A stretch of DNA of 64,000 nucleotides from Rhizobiales bacterium Ga0077525 (GTDB lineage Bacteria > Pseudomonadota > Alphaproteobacteria > Rhizobiales > Xanthobacteraceae). The notes beneath the pieces were generated by a model. It was not told the DNA's origin and ran no database searches. It saw only the letters and a program-made list of their open reading frames with translations. The position numbers were made by a program, and so were the translations under genes. Shown here in pieces: positions 27,944 through 36,563 of this stretch (positions are counted from its first letter, which is position 1; every line of letters begins with the position of its first letter). The stretch is taken from positions 62,001 through 126,000 of the forward strand of contig LNDS01000045.1 of assembly GCA_001464835.1 (NCBI GenBank), in the 5' to 3' direction.

Positions 27944-28744
27944 TTAAGCGTTCGCCTTGGCCAAGGCGCGGCGCGCCAGAACGGCGACCAGATGCGCGCG
28001 ATATTCGGGCGAGGCATGAATGTCTGAGTTCATGCCGGTCGCCGGAATGGTCATGCCCTCGATCGACTTCGCCGCGAAGCGCTTCTTCAGCGCTTCCTCG
28101 AACGAGGTGACGCGGAACACGCCATTGCTGCCGGCGCCGGTCACCGCGACGCGGATATCCGGGCCGCGCTTCGACACGAACACGCCGACCAGAGCGAAGC
28201 CCGAGGCCGGGTGCTTGAACTTCTCATACGCCGCCTTCTTGGCAACAGGGAAGCTGACGCGGACGATAATCTCGCCCTCTTCCAGCGCGGTCGAGAACAT
28301 GCCGGTGAAGAAGTCGTCGGCGGCGATGCGGCGCTTGTTGGTGATGATGGTCGCGCCCAGGCCGAGGCAGGCAGCCGGGTAATCGGCGTTCGGATCGTTG
28401 TTGGCGATCGAGCCGCCAATGGTGCCGCGGTTGCGCACCTGCGGATCGCCGATCGAGCCCGGCACCGAGGCCAGCCCCGGCATCACATCCTTGAGCACCT
28501 GCGAATTGGCGACGTCGGCATGGCGCGTCATCGCGCCGATCGACACCGAGCGGCCCTTGAGTTCAACGCCGCTCAAGCCCTCGACCAACGACAGATCGAC
28601 AATCGCCGACGGCTGCGCCAGACGCTGCTTCATCACCGGCAGCAGCGAGTGGCCGCCCGCGAGCAGCTTGCCGTCCGGGTTGCGCGCCAGCAGACCGGCC
28701 GCCTGGCGGACCGTGGTCGGGCGGTGGAAGGTGAAATTATACAT
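27944..28744 (-). CDS. coxM: molybdenum hydroxylase FAD subunit (CoxM type)
   Basis: This 266-residue medium subunit of a CO-dehydrogenase/xanthine-dehydrogenase-type enzyme carries both FAD-binding motifs, AGGHSLLP and TIGGSIANNDP, and ends with a CO-dehydrogenase flavoprotein C-terminal domain. It passes electrons from the Fe-S subunit to the acceptor. It is the last gene of coxS-coxL-coxM, an order seen in form II-type clusters. Confidence 0.93.
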   Translation of the reverse strand: MYNFTFHRPTTVRQAAGLLARNPDGKLLAGGHSLLPVMKQRLAQPSAIVDLSLVEGLSGVELKGRSVSIGAMTRHADVANSQVLKDVMPGLASVPGSIGDPQVRNRGTIGGSIANNDPNADYPAACLGLGATIITNKRRIAADDFFTGMFSTALEEGEIIVRVSFPVAKKAAYEKFKHPASGFALVGVFVSKRGPDIRVAVTGAGSNGVFRVTSFEEALKKRFAAKSIEGMTIPATGMNSDIHASPEYRAHLVAVLARRALAKANA

Positions 28745-28789
28745 CGATCTCTCCGTTTCGAATTCTTATAGCGTCAACACGTTGTCTCG

Positions 28790-31162
28790 TTAAGCGGCTT
28801 TCGGCGCCTGCAATTTCTGCAAGGCCGTCCACACCGCGCTGGCGGTGGCCGGCATGGCGATATTTTCCGTTCCGATCGCATCGGTGATGGCGTTGATGAC
28901 AGCCGCCGGCGACGCGATCGCGCCGGCCTCGCCGCAGCCCTTCATGCCGAGCGGATTCGACGGCGATTTGGTCTCGGTCAGGCCGACGTGGAACGACGGC
29001 AGGTCGTGCGCCCGCGGCATCGTATAATCCATCATCGAGCCGGTCACCAACTGGCCGTTGGCGTCGTAATAAGCGCCCTCCATCAGCGCCTGGCCGACGC
29101 CCTGGGCGATGCCGCCATGCACCTGGCCCTCGACGATCATCGGATTGATGATGGTGCCGAAGTCGTCCACCGCGGTCCAGTTGACGATGTCGACCTTGCC
29201 GGTCTCGATATCGACATCGAGTTCGCAAATGTGGCACCCGGCCGGGAAAGTGAAATTGGTCGGGTCGTAGAACGAGGTTTCCTTGAGGCCCGGCTCCAGT
29301 TCGGCGCCGGTGAACTTGTGCGCGATATAGGCATTGAGCGCGACGTCGCCGAAGGCCGCCGACTTGTCGGTGCCGGCGACGGTGAACTTGCCGTCCTTGA
29401 ATTCAATATCGCCCTCGGCGGCTTCCAGCATGAAGGCGGCGACCTTCTTGGCCTTGATCTCGATCTTGTCGAGCGCCTTGACGATGGCCGACATGCCGAC
29501 CGCGCCGGAGCGCGAGCCGTATGTGCCCATGCCGAACTGCACCTTGTCGGTGTCGCCATGCACGATGGAGACGTTCTCGATCGGAATGCCGAGACGTTCC
29601 GACACGAGTTGCGCGAAGGTCGTCTCATGCCCCTGCCCGTGCGCGTGCGAGCCGGTGAGCACCTCGACCGAGCCGGTCGGATTGACGCGCACTTCGGCGC
29701 TTTCCCACAAGCCCACGCCGGCGCCGAGCGAGCCGACCGCCTGTGACGGCGCGATGCCGCAGGCTTCGATATAGGTCGAATAGCCGAGTCCGCGCAGCTT
29801 GCCGTTGCGCGCGGCGTCGCGCTTGCGCTTGGCGAAGCCTTTGACGTCGGCCATCTCCATCGCCTTTTTCAACGAGGCGTTATAGTCGCCGCCGTCATAG
29901 GCCATGATCACCGGCGTCTGATGCGGGAACGCGGTGATGAAGTTGCGCCGGCGCAGGTCGGCCGGATCGATGCCCATTTGCCGCGCCGCGACTTCGACCA
30001 GACGCTCGACAACAAATGTTGCCTCGGGCCGCCCGGCGCCGCGATAGGCATCGACCGGCGCGGTGTTGGTATAGACCGCATCGACCTCGCAATAGATCGA
30101 CGGAATGTTGTATTGGCCCGACAGCAACGTGGCATAGAGATAGGTCGGCACCGACGACGAGAAGGTCGACATGTAGGCGCCGAGATTGGCGATGGTTTTC
30201 GCGCGTAGCGCCAGGATCTTGCCATTGGCATCGAGCGCCAGTTCGGCATGGGTGACATGATCGCGGCCATGCGCGTCGGTGAGAAAAGCCTCCGATCGAT
30301 CGGAAGTCCACTTCACCGGGCGCTTCACCTTGCGCGACGCCCACAGGCAGACGACCTCTTCCGGATAAATGAAAATCTTCGAACCGAAGCCGCCGCCGAC
30401 ATCGGGCGCGATGACGCGCAATTTGTGTTCCGGTGCCATGCCGATGAAAGCGGAAATCACCAGCCGCGCGACATGCGGATTCTGCGACGTATTCCAGAGC
30501 GTCAGATTGTCGGTGCCGGCGTCGTAATCGGCGAGCGCCGCGCGCGGCTCCATCGCGTTCGGCACCAGCCGGTTGTTGACGATGTCGAGCTTGGTGACAT
30601 GCTTGGCGGCGGCGAAGGCCGCATCGACGTCTTTCTTCTCGCCGAGGTGCCACTGGTAAATCGTGTTGTTGGCAATGTCGGGATGGATCTGCGGCGCATC
30701 TTTTGCCTGGGCTTTTGCCGGATCGACGACCGCGGGCAAGACCTCGTAATCGACCTTGACCTTCTCGGCCGCGTCCTTGCCCTGCGCGACCGTCTCGGCG
30801 ATGACCACGGCGACCGCGTCGCCGACGCAATTGACTTTTGTTGCCGCCAGTGCCGGATGTGCCGCCATTTTCATCGGCGAGCCGTCCTTGGAATGGATCA
30901 TCCAGCCGCAGATCAGATTGCCGATCTTGTCGGTCGCCAGTTGCGCGCCGGTCAGCACGTCGATCACGCCCGGCATGGTCTTCGCCGCACTGACGTCAAT
31001 GCTCTTGATGTTGGCGTGGGCATGCGGCGAGCGCACGAACACGGCGCGGGTCTCGCCCGGCCGCGTCACGTCATCGGTGTACTGGCCCTGTCCGGTGATG
31101 AAACGGAAGTCTTCCTTGCGGCGCACTGGCGCCCCGATCCCCGTCGCGCTCATAGGTTTCAT
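28790..31162 (-). CDS. coxL: molybdenum hydroxylase large subunit, form II CO-dehydrogenase-like
   Basis: This 790-residue catalytic subunit binds the molybdenum-cytosine dinucleotide cofactor. The active-site loop reads AYRGAGR (residues 372-378), which marks form II ('putative CODH') rather than AYXCSFR of proven form I CoxL. The catalytic Glu is present in GCGEAGAIA near the C-terminus. True CO oxidation by form II enzymes is uncertain; other carbonyl or heterocyclic substrates are possible. It follows coxS after 65 nt. Confidence 0.93.
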   Translation of the reverse strand: MKPMSATGIGAPVRRKEDFRFITGQGQYTDDVTRPGETRAVFVRSPHAHANIKSIDVSAAKTMPGVIDVLTGAQLATDKIGNLICGWMIHSKDGSPMKMAAHPALAATKVNCVGDAVAVVIAETVAQGKDAAEKVKVDYEVLPAVVDPAKAQAKDAPQIHPDIANNTIYQWHLGEKKDVDAAFAAAKHVTKLDIVNNRLVPNAMEPRAALADYDAGTDNLTLWNTSQNPHVARLVISAFIGMAPEHKLRVIAPDVGGGFGSKIFIYPEEVVCLWASRKVKRPVKWTSDRSEAFLTDAHGRDHVTHAELALDANGKILALRAKTIANLGAYMSTFSSSVPTYLYATLLSGQYNIPSIYCEVDAVYTNTAPVDAYRGAGRPEATFVVERLVEVAARQMGIDPADLRRRNFITAFPHQTPVIMAYDGGDYNASLKKAMEMADVKGFAKRKRDAARNGKLRGLGYSTYIEACGIAPSQAVGSLGAGVGLWESAEVRVNPTGSVEVLTGSHAHGQGHETTFAQLVSERLGIPIENVSIVHGDTDKVQFGMGTYGSRSGAVGMSAIVKALDKIEIKAKKVAAFMLEAAEGDIEFKDGKFTVAGTDKSAAFGDVALNAYIAHKFTGAELEPGLKETSFYDPTNFTFPAGCHICELDVDIETGKVDIVNWTAVDDFGTIINPMIVEGQVHGGIAQGVGQALMEGAYYDANGQLVTGSMMDYTMPRAHDLPSFHVGLTETKSPSNPLGMKGCGEAGAIASPAAVINAITDAIGTENIAMPATASAVWTALQKLQAPKAA

Positions 31163-31227
31163 CCTCCCATTGTCTTTTTATCGACGCCGTTCAGAAGCCA
31201 AACCTCCGCCGATTTATTTGGCCAACT

Positions 31228-31701
31228 CTACTTAGCCATGGCCTTGGCGCCAGCTTCGATTGCCTTGACGATGTTGTGGTAGCCCGTGCAGCGGCAGATG
31301 TTGCCGTCGAGTTGGTCGCGAATGGTGTGCTCGTCGAGATTGTTGCCGTTGCGCCGCACGATATCGAGCGCCGACATGATCATGCCCGGCGTGCAATAGC
31401 CGCACTGGAGGCCGTGATGCTCGCGGAAGGCTTCCTGCATCGGATGCAGCTTGCCGCCCGGCTCGGCCAGACCTTCGATGGTGGTGATCGAGGCGCCCTC
31501 GACCTGAAGCGCCAAAGTGGTGCAGGCCTTGGCGGCGATGCCGTCGATATGAACGATGCAGGCACCGCACTGCGAAGTATCGCAGCCGACATGCGTGCCA
31601 GTGAGGCGAAGATTTTCGCGCAGGAATTGCACCAGCAAAGTGCGCGGTTCGACGTCGCCGGTGACGGCCTTGCCATTCACCGTCATGGACACGTTTGCCA
31701 T
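31228..31701 (-). CDS. coxS: molybdenum hydroxylase [2Fe-2S] subunit (CoxS type)
   Basis: The start is set at ATG 31701 ([10 protein letters not shown]) with GGGAGGAA upstream. The 157-residue product has a plant-ferredoxin-like cluster (Cys40, 45, 48, 60) and a second all-helical cluster (Cys100, 103, 136, 138: CGYC and CRC), the complete set for two [2Fe-2S] centres. It is the first gene of the structural operon; the promoter should be in the 312-nt divergent region facing the BA14K gene. Confidence 0.95.
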   Translation of the reverse strand: MANVSMTVNGKAVTGDVEPRTLLVQFLRENLRLTGTHVGCDTSQCGACIVHIDGIAAKACTTLALQVEGASITTIEGLAEPGGKLHPMQEAFREHHGLQCGYCTPGMIMSALDIVRRNGNNLDEHTIRDQLDGNICRCTGYHNIVKAIEAGAKAMAK

Positions 31702-32013
31702 GACTTCCTCCCAAATTCGGGGCAAAAGCCCTCTTTTCGCCTCGCCAACGCTGGCGCCGGCGCAACATGTCCAAAATCGAGCCGATTTAGTCCAGATGCG
31801 CCTTGGAACAAGTCCAACTCTGAACCGCGACCGGTACTCGGGTCAAGCCATTCCAGCGGATTTTTGGCGCATAGGCTCAATGAACAGCCGCATTTTAAGC
31901 GGAATCCGCCCTGATATTGCGGGCTAACAACCTTACGGCGAATTCACGGAACGCCGGAGGGTCAAAACCATTACTCCTCCGCGACAGTTCACGAATAAAG
32001 GAACATCGACGTC
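31702..32013. other. divergent intergenic region coxS / BA14K
   Basis: 312 nt without a supported gene. It must hold the promoters for coxSLM (minus) and the BA14K gene (plus). No clear operator, hairpin or conserved -35/-10 pair was recognised. Confidence 0.5.
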
Positions 32014-32358
32014 ATGCGTATCAATCTGAAATCGACGATCGCGGCCCTGATTATCGGCGCGACCACTCTGGTTGCCGTTGCGCCAGCCGACGCGCAGTGG
32101 CGTGGGCGCCGTCATCACGATCGCGGCTACAACAATGGCGGCGCGGTGTTAGGCGGCCTGGCGGCCGGGGCCATTCTCGGCGGCATCATCGCCTCGCAGC
32201 AGCGGCCCTATTACAACGACGGGTATGCCCCACGCTATTATGGCGGCTACGCCGGCGGCGGCGACCAGGACGCCTACTGCTTCTCGCGCTTCAAGTCATA
32301 CGACCCGGTGTCGGGCACCTATCTTGGCTATGACGGGCGGCGTCATCCCTGCCCTTAA
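32014..32358 (+). CDS. BA14K family protein
   Basis: This 114-residue exported protein has a signal peptide with a likely cut after ADA (residue 27). A His/Arg/Tyr/Gly-rich middle with a hydrophobic stretch (GGLAAGAILGGIIA) follows, then the BA14K C-terminal signature YCFSRFKSYDPVSGTYLGYD. The family is named after a Brucella immunoreactive lectin-like protein; its role here is unknown. Confidence 0.88.
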   Translation: MRINLKSTIAALIIGATTLVAVAPADAQWRGRRHHDRGYNNGGAVLGGLAAGAILGGIIASQQRPYYNDGYAPRYYGGYAGGGDQDAYCFSRFKSYDPVSGTYLGYDGRRHPCP

Positions 32359-32383
32359 CCCCCACGCCGTCTGCAAAAATTCA

Positions 32384-32411
32384 AAAACCGCCCGTGCAAA
32401 CGGGCGGTTTT
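32384..32411. terminator. bidirectional terminator between BA14K gene and coxG
   Basis: A perfect 11-bp stem AAAACCGCCCG/CGGGCGGTTTT with a 6-nt loop is A-rich on one side and T-rich on the other, so it can serve both convergent genes. Confidence 0.88.
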
Positions 32412-32426
32412 CGTTTGGAGCGGGCG

Positions 32427-32885
32427 TCAGGCGGCGGGCGTGCCGGCGACATTCGCCGCGAAATTCTTGAAGAAATCGTCGGCCGTCTTCTTGGCCGCGC
32501 CGTTGACCAGACGCTGGCCGAGCTGCGCCAGCTTGCCGCCGATCTGCGCCTCGACAGTGTAGGTGAGCAGCGTGCCGCCATCCTTTTCGGTCAAGGTAAC
32601 GGTGGCGCCGCCTTTGGCGAAGCCGGCGACGCCGCCATCGCCCTCGCCGGAAATCTTGTAGCCATTGGGCGGGTCGAGATCGGTGAGATGGACGTTGCCC
32701 TTGAAGCGCGCCTTGACCGGGCCGATCTTGGTCACCGCGACCGCCTGGAATTCGGTTGGCGAACTCATCACCAAAGTCTCGCAGCCGGGGATGCAGGCTT
32801 TCAGCACCTCGGGGTCATTGAGCTTGGCAAAAACCACATCGCGGGTTGCGGGGAGCTGGACCTCCCCGGTCATTGTCATCGCCAT
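32427..32885 (-). CDS. coxG: CoxG-type SRPBCC protein
   Basis: This 152-residue protein of the SRPBCC/CoxG family has the typical opening MTGEVQLPATRDVVFAKLND and the motif LKACIPGCE, with IGPVKARFKG following. CoxG is found with CO-dehydrogenase-type clusters and in classical systems helps anchor the enzyme at the membrane. It lies 0.7 kb beyond the coxS start on the same strand, separated from it by the opposite-strand BA14K gene. Confidence 0.9.
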   Translation of the reverse strand: MAMTMTGEVQLPATRDVVFAKLNDPEVLKACIPGCETLVMSSPTEFQAVAVTKIGPVKARFKGNVHLTDLDPPNGYKISGEGDGGVAGFAKGGATVTLTEKDGGTLLTYTVEAQIGGKLAQLGQRLVNGAAKKTADDFFKNFAANVAGTPAA

Positions 32886-33044
32886 GGCTATCGACTCCTT
32901 TGCGAAAATGCCGAGGCTTCGACTTAAGCCTTTCGGCGTTGCGTGAAAAGGGGCTTTTCTCCAGCCCCGGACCGCTTTAAGTCAGGCCCCCTGAAGGCTA
33001 GGTCAGCGGGCCGTATAATGAAAACAGTTCAGGGAGAGAAATTC

Positions 33045-33824
33045 ATGCCGAAGATCACCGCCGACGATGGCACCCGGATCAATGTCGAGGTGTCGGGCTC
33101 AGACAGCGCCCCGGTGCTGATGCTGTCGAACTCGCTCGGCACCAATTTGACGATGTGGGACGACCAGGTCGGTGAGTGGTCGAAGCATTTCCGCGTCATC
33201 CGCTATGACCGCCGCGGTCATGGCGGCTCGGACGCGCCGCAAGGGCCCTATTCCATGGAGCGTTTCGGCCGCGACGTCATCGCCGTGCTCGACGCCCTCA
33301 AGGTCAAGAAGACCAACTGGTGCGGCCTGTCGATGGGCGGCATGGTCGGCCAATGGCTAGGGGCCAACGCGCCGGACCGCATCGAGAAGCTCATCCTGTC
33401 CAACACCAACTACTATTACGCCGACAAGGGACCGTGGAACGACCGCGTCAAATTCGTGCGCGAGAACGGCCTCGAAAAACTGGTCGACCCCAATATGGAG
33501 CGCTGGTTCACCGCCGGCTTCCGCGCCAAGTCGCCGGACGTGATCGCACGCATGAAGGCGATGTTTATGACGACATCGCCGGAAGGCTATATCGCCTGCT
33601 GCGAAGCGATCCGCGACATGGACTTCCGCGACAGCAACACGCGCATCACCGCGCCGACTTTGGTGATCGTCGGCGCACAGGACCCGGCGACGCCGCCGGC
33701 GCAAGGTGAGCTGATCGCGCAGCAGATCAAGGGCGCCAAACTGGTCAGCCTAGATGCCGCGCATATATCGAACATGGAGCATCCCAAGCTTTATACAGAG
33801 ACCGTTCTGAACTTCCTCTCATAA
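33045..33824 (+). CDS. pcaD: 3-oxoadipate enol-lactonase
   Basis: The start is at ATG 33045 (MPKITADDG) behind AGGGAGAG. The 259-residue alpha/beta hydrolase has the PcaD pattern VSGSDSAPVLMLSNSLGTN and catalytic Ser96 (GLSMGG), Asp213 and His240. It hydrolyses 3-oxoadipate enol-lactone in the protocatechuate/catechol beta-ketoadipate pathway. It is followed after 13 nt by the pcaC homologue, so the two consecutive steps are co-transcribed. Other pca genes are not in this window. Confidence 0.9.
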   Translation: MPKITADDGTRINVEVSGSDSAPVLMLSNSLGTNLTMWDDQVGEWSKHFRVIRYDRRGHGGSDAPQGPYSMERFGRDVIAVLDALKVKKTNWCGLSMGGMVGQWLGANAPDRIEKLILSNTNYYYADKGPWNDRVKFVRENGLEKLVDPNMERWFTAGFRAKSPDVIARMKAMFMTTSPEGYIACCEAIRDMDFRDSNTRITAPTLVIVGAQDPATPPAQGELIAQQIKGAKLVSLDAAHISNMEHPKLYTETVLNFLS

Positions 33825-33837
33825 GAGATATCAAGTC

Positions 33838-34227
33838 ATGGACGAGAAAGAACGCTACGCGCTCGGCATGGCCAAGCGCCGCAAGGTGCTCGGCGCCGCC
33901 TGGGTCGATAAGGCCAAAGCCAATATGACTCCTTTCAACGAGGAATTTCAGGACTTCATCACCCGCGGCGCCTGGGGCGAAGTCTGGACGCGGCCGCATT
34001 ACGACGACCGCACGCGCCGCGTTCTGGTCATCGGCACCATGATCGCGCTCGGCCACTGGGACGAGTTCGTCCTGCATGTGCGCGCAGCGCTCGTCGAAGG
34101 CGGCTTCTCGCAGGACGACATCAAGGAAATCATCCTGCAGCAGGCGATCTATTGCGGCGTGCCGGCGGCCAATCATGCCTTCAAGGAAGCGGCCGCAATC
34201 ATCGAGGCCATCGCCAAAGAAAAGTAG
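33838..34227 (+). CDS. pcaC: 4-carboxymuconolactone decarboxylase
   Basis: This 129-residue AhpD-fold protein matches PcaC: FQDFITRGAWGEVWTRP, RRVLVIGTMIALGHWDEF and ILQQAIYCGVPAANHAF. It produces the enol-lactone substrate of PcaD. The stop codon lies in a hairpin (34223-34250) that may end the pcaDC transcript. Confidence 0.92.
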   Translation: MDEKERYALGMAKRRKVLGAAWVDKAKANMTPFNEEFQDFITRGAWGEVWTRPHYDDRTRRVLVIGTMIALGHWDEFVLHVRAALVEGGFSQDDIKEIILQQAIYCGVPAANHAFKEAAAIIEAIAKEK

Positions 34228-34250
34228 CCCGTCCTTGCGGACGAGCTACT
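34223..34250 (+). terminator. hairpin at the pcaC stop codon
   Basis: The outer stem AGTAGC/GCTACT and the inner stem CGTCC/GGACG are separated by one mismatch, with a 4-nt loop. There is no T-tract, so intrinsic termination is uncertain. Confidence 0.55.
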
Positions 34251-34289
34251 AAAACTTGCGAGCCGCTGGACGTTTTTGCGCCAAACGCG

Positions 34290-34817
34290 TTAGCGCCACG
34301 GCGAGAACCAGCTCGCACCCTGCGGCACGGCCGCGGCGGCAACGTCCGGCACGCCGACGCGCCGCGAGTAGCTGCGCTCGACCATGCACAGCGCCGTGCC
34401 GAGCGCAGCCAGCAGAAGCTGGAGCACCTGTTCGCGCACCAGATCGGCATTGTTCGACCAGATCGCCGGGCCGGCCGATGCGATGCTGATGGCGACGACG
34501 AGGATGAACCCGCCTTCGAGAATTTCGGTATTGGCCTTGCCGCCGGCGAGCGAGCGCAGGCGATCGACCATGTGGATGGCGCAGAAGGCGGCGACCGCGA
34601 GCTTCACGGTGCCGAAGAAAGCCGCCAGCTTGAGAAGCGCCATCGGCCCGAGCTGGAAATGGCTGCCGATGCCGAACACGAACTGCGAACGCCAGACATC
34701 TTCAAGACCGTAGGTCGGCGATGTCAGAACGCGAAGGGCGTCGAACCCCCAGAACAGAGTGAAGTAAAGCGCGATCGCGAGGATCATGGCTACGGTGGCC
34801 CCGGAAACTTTACGCAT
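34290..34817 (-). CDS. hypothetical membrane protein, four predicted segments
   Basis: The start is set at ATG 34817 (MRKVSGATV) behind AGGGAGC; the upstream extension is Arg-rich and unsupported. The 175-residue product has hydrophobic stretches near residues 8-24, 55-80, 100-118 and 128-145. No family is recognised. It is convergent with pcaC and stands alone. Confidence 0.75.
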   Translation of the reverse strand: MRKVSGATVAMILAIALYFTLFWGFDALRVLTSPTYGLEDVWRSQFVFGIGSHFQLGPMALLKLAAFFGTVKLAVAAFCAIHMVDRLRSLAGGKANTEILEGGFILVVAISIASAGPAIWSNNADLVREQVLQLLLAALGTALCMVERSYSRRVGVPDVAAAAVPQGASWFSPWR

Positions 34818-34984
34818 GTGATGCTCCCTGTTCAGGGCTACAGGCGTAAGCGTTTCAAATGCCAAATTCAAAAGAAACCAAAACTTTACCTTACCGGCTA
34901 ACCGCGTTGCGCTGCGCTTTCGCGCATTAACCACCGCGCCCCTGGCGAAACGCCGGCGCTGTGCCGGCCGCAAGCGCAAAAAGA

Positions 34985-35010
34985 AAGCCCCGCCTACGCG
35001 GCGGGGCCTT
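34985..35010 (-). terminator. terminator of the Gln-rich small gene
   Basis: The stem GCCCCGCC/GGCGGGGC (34987-34994 and 35000-35007) has a 5-nt loop. Read on the minus strand it is followed by TTTCTTTTT. It lies 25 nt after the 54-aa gene. Confidence 0.85.
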
Positions 35011-35032
35011 CGCTTATTCTATTGATTGGGCT

Positions 35033-35197
35033 TTAGCGGTTTTGGCCCTGCTGGCCGCCTTGCTGGCCGCCGCCCTGCTGACCACCCTGTCCCGGACGAT
35101 CCTGCTGCTGCTGCTGGCCGGGCTTGTGCTGGCCGCCCTGCTGCTGCTGGCCCGGCTTCTGGTTGGGGTTGTTCTGGTTCTGATTGTTCTGGGTCAT
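35033..35197 (-). CDS. low-complexity Gln/Gly/Asn-rich small protein, 54 aa
   Basis: The ATG at 35197 (MTQNNQNQNN...) has an excellent ribosome binding site (GGAAGGA), and a strong terminator follows the stop, so the gene is likely real. The product is almost entirely Gln, Gly, Asn, Pro and Lys, with no hydrophobic core, and is probably disordered. No function is known. Confidence 0.75.
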   Translation of the reverse strand: MTQNNQNQNNPNQKPGQQQQGGQHKPGQQQQQDRPGQGGQQGGGQQGGQQGQNR

Positions 35198-35373
35198 GCG
35201 TTTTTCCTTCCAGGATTTTTGCCTCGAAGGCTCTCTTCGAGGTGCCCACCCACAATAACAACGCGTGTTCACGACACTTCGTTCCGATGCCCCCGGCAAG
35301 CCGGAAATTATGGAACCACGCGGGGTAATACGAGTTCCTTTCGCAGACGAAACCAGGACTTCAGGAGAACATT

Positions 35374-35457
35374 ATGGGACGCTATCTTTTGCTCTGGCTG
35401 GTCGGTGTGCCGCTGCCTATCCTGGCGCTGATCTGGGTCTTCGGCGGCCTGCACTAA
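35374..35457 (+). CDS. 27-aa membrane microprotein
   Basis: A short frame, MGRYLLLWLVGVPLPILALI followed by WVFGGLH, starts at an ATG preceded by AGGAGAAC. It is a single hydrophobic helix with two prolines and a charged N-terminus. Very similar tiny proteins are, to my recollection, widespread in Hyphomicrobiales and usually unnamed. It is divergent from the Gln-rich small gene. Confidence 0.65.
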   Translation: MGRYLLLWLVGVPLPILALIWVFGGLH

Positions 35458-35488
35458 TTTTCCAGACCGGCATCCCGCCTTCTATGTC

Positions 35489-35533
35489 CACAACCGGCGG
35501 GCCGACGTGCAAAGCGTCGGTCTGCCGGTTGTG
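35489..35533. other. 45-nt imperfect hairpin upstream of liv
   Basis: The outer arms CACAACCGGC/GCCGGTTGTG (10 bp) and inner arms GCCGACG/CGTCGGT (7 bp with one G-U pair) are separated by a 2-nt internal loop on each side, with a 7-nt apical loop. No T-tract follows. It could end the microprotein transcript or act as a leader element for the liv operon 150 nt downstream. Confidence 0.6.
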
Positions 35534-35680
35534 CGTTTCGGGTACGGTCTTCGCCTAAAGGTCACAATATGCCGCAGCGGCGGCGTTGCCGCTGCCCTTC
35601 CGCCCTGTTAAGCATTTGCGGCGAGGGGACGTGAAGACCGGCTGCCGGGCCGGCCTTCCGTAAAAAGAGCGGGCGTACGC

Positions 35681-36561
35681 ATGGAAGTTTTTCTCCAGCA
35701 GCTCATCAACGGCATCACGCTGGGCTCGATCTACGGGCTGATCGCAATCGGTTACACCATGGTGTTCGGCATTATCGGCATGGTCAATTTCGCCCATGGC
35801 GACGTCTTCATGGTGGCCGCCTTCGTCGCGCTGGTCGCCTTTCTCATCCTCACGACATGGCTCGGGGTCTCGTCGATCGCGGTGGCGCTGTTTATCGTGC
35901 TGATCGTCGCCATGCTGTTCACCTCGCTGGTCAACTGGATCATCGAGCGGCTCGCCTATCGGCCGTTGCGCGGCTCTCGATCTTCCTGTCGAATTTTGTC
36001 CAGGTCAGCCAGGGCCCGCGCAACAAGGCGATCCCGCCGATGGTACAGGGCGAATTCGTACTGCTGACGCATAACGACTACGCCGTCACTCTGTCGTTCA
36101 AGCAGTTGATCATCTGGGGCGTCACCGCGGTGTTGCTGGTGTGCTTCTGGTATCTCGTCGCCAGGACGCGGCTCGGCCGGGCGCAACGCGCCTGCGAGCA
36201 GGACCAGAAAATGGCCGCTCTGGTCGGCGTCAATGTCGACCAAACCATCTCGATGACCTTTGTCATCGCCGCCGCGCTCGCTGCCGTCGCCGGCACCATG
36301 TACCTGATGTATTACGGCGTCGTCAGCTTCGCCGATGGCTTTGTGCCCGGCGTCAAGGCGTTCACAGCCGCGGTGCTCGGCGGCATCGGCTCGCTGCCCG
36401 GCGCGGTCATCGGCGGCATCCTGATCGGGCTGATCGAGACCATGTGGTCGGCCTATTTCTCCATCGACTATAAAGACGTCGCCGCCTTCTCCGTGCTGGC
36501 CATCACGCTGATCTTCCTGCCGCAAGGCCTGTTCGGCCGGCCGGACGTCGAGAAGGTCTGA
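35681..36561 (+). pseudogene. livH: LivH branched-chain amino acid ABC permease, frameshifted
   Basis: The frame starting at 35681 encodes normal LivH (MEVFLQQLINGITLGSIYGL... to RPLRG) as far as 35974. It then loses homology and stops at 36067. From 35977 a different frame continues with LivH sequence (SIFLSNFVQVSQGPRNKAI... to [10 protein letters not shown]). In intact LivH proteins about 13 residues (of the SFRLAPLITAIGM kind) lie between these points; only two nt remain. A deletion of about 37 nt explains this, and restoring it gives 306 codons including the stop (305 residues), the usual LivH length. livM, livG and livF downstream are intact. Confidence 0.85.
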
Positions 36562-36563
36562 CA

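Noticed and set aside
35857..36561. Separate 234-residue protein beginning at 35857
   Set aside because: The first 40 residues are out-of-frame livH sequence; the rest is the C-terminal part of LivH, so it is treated as one broken gene.
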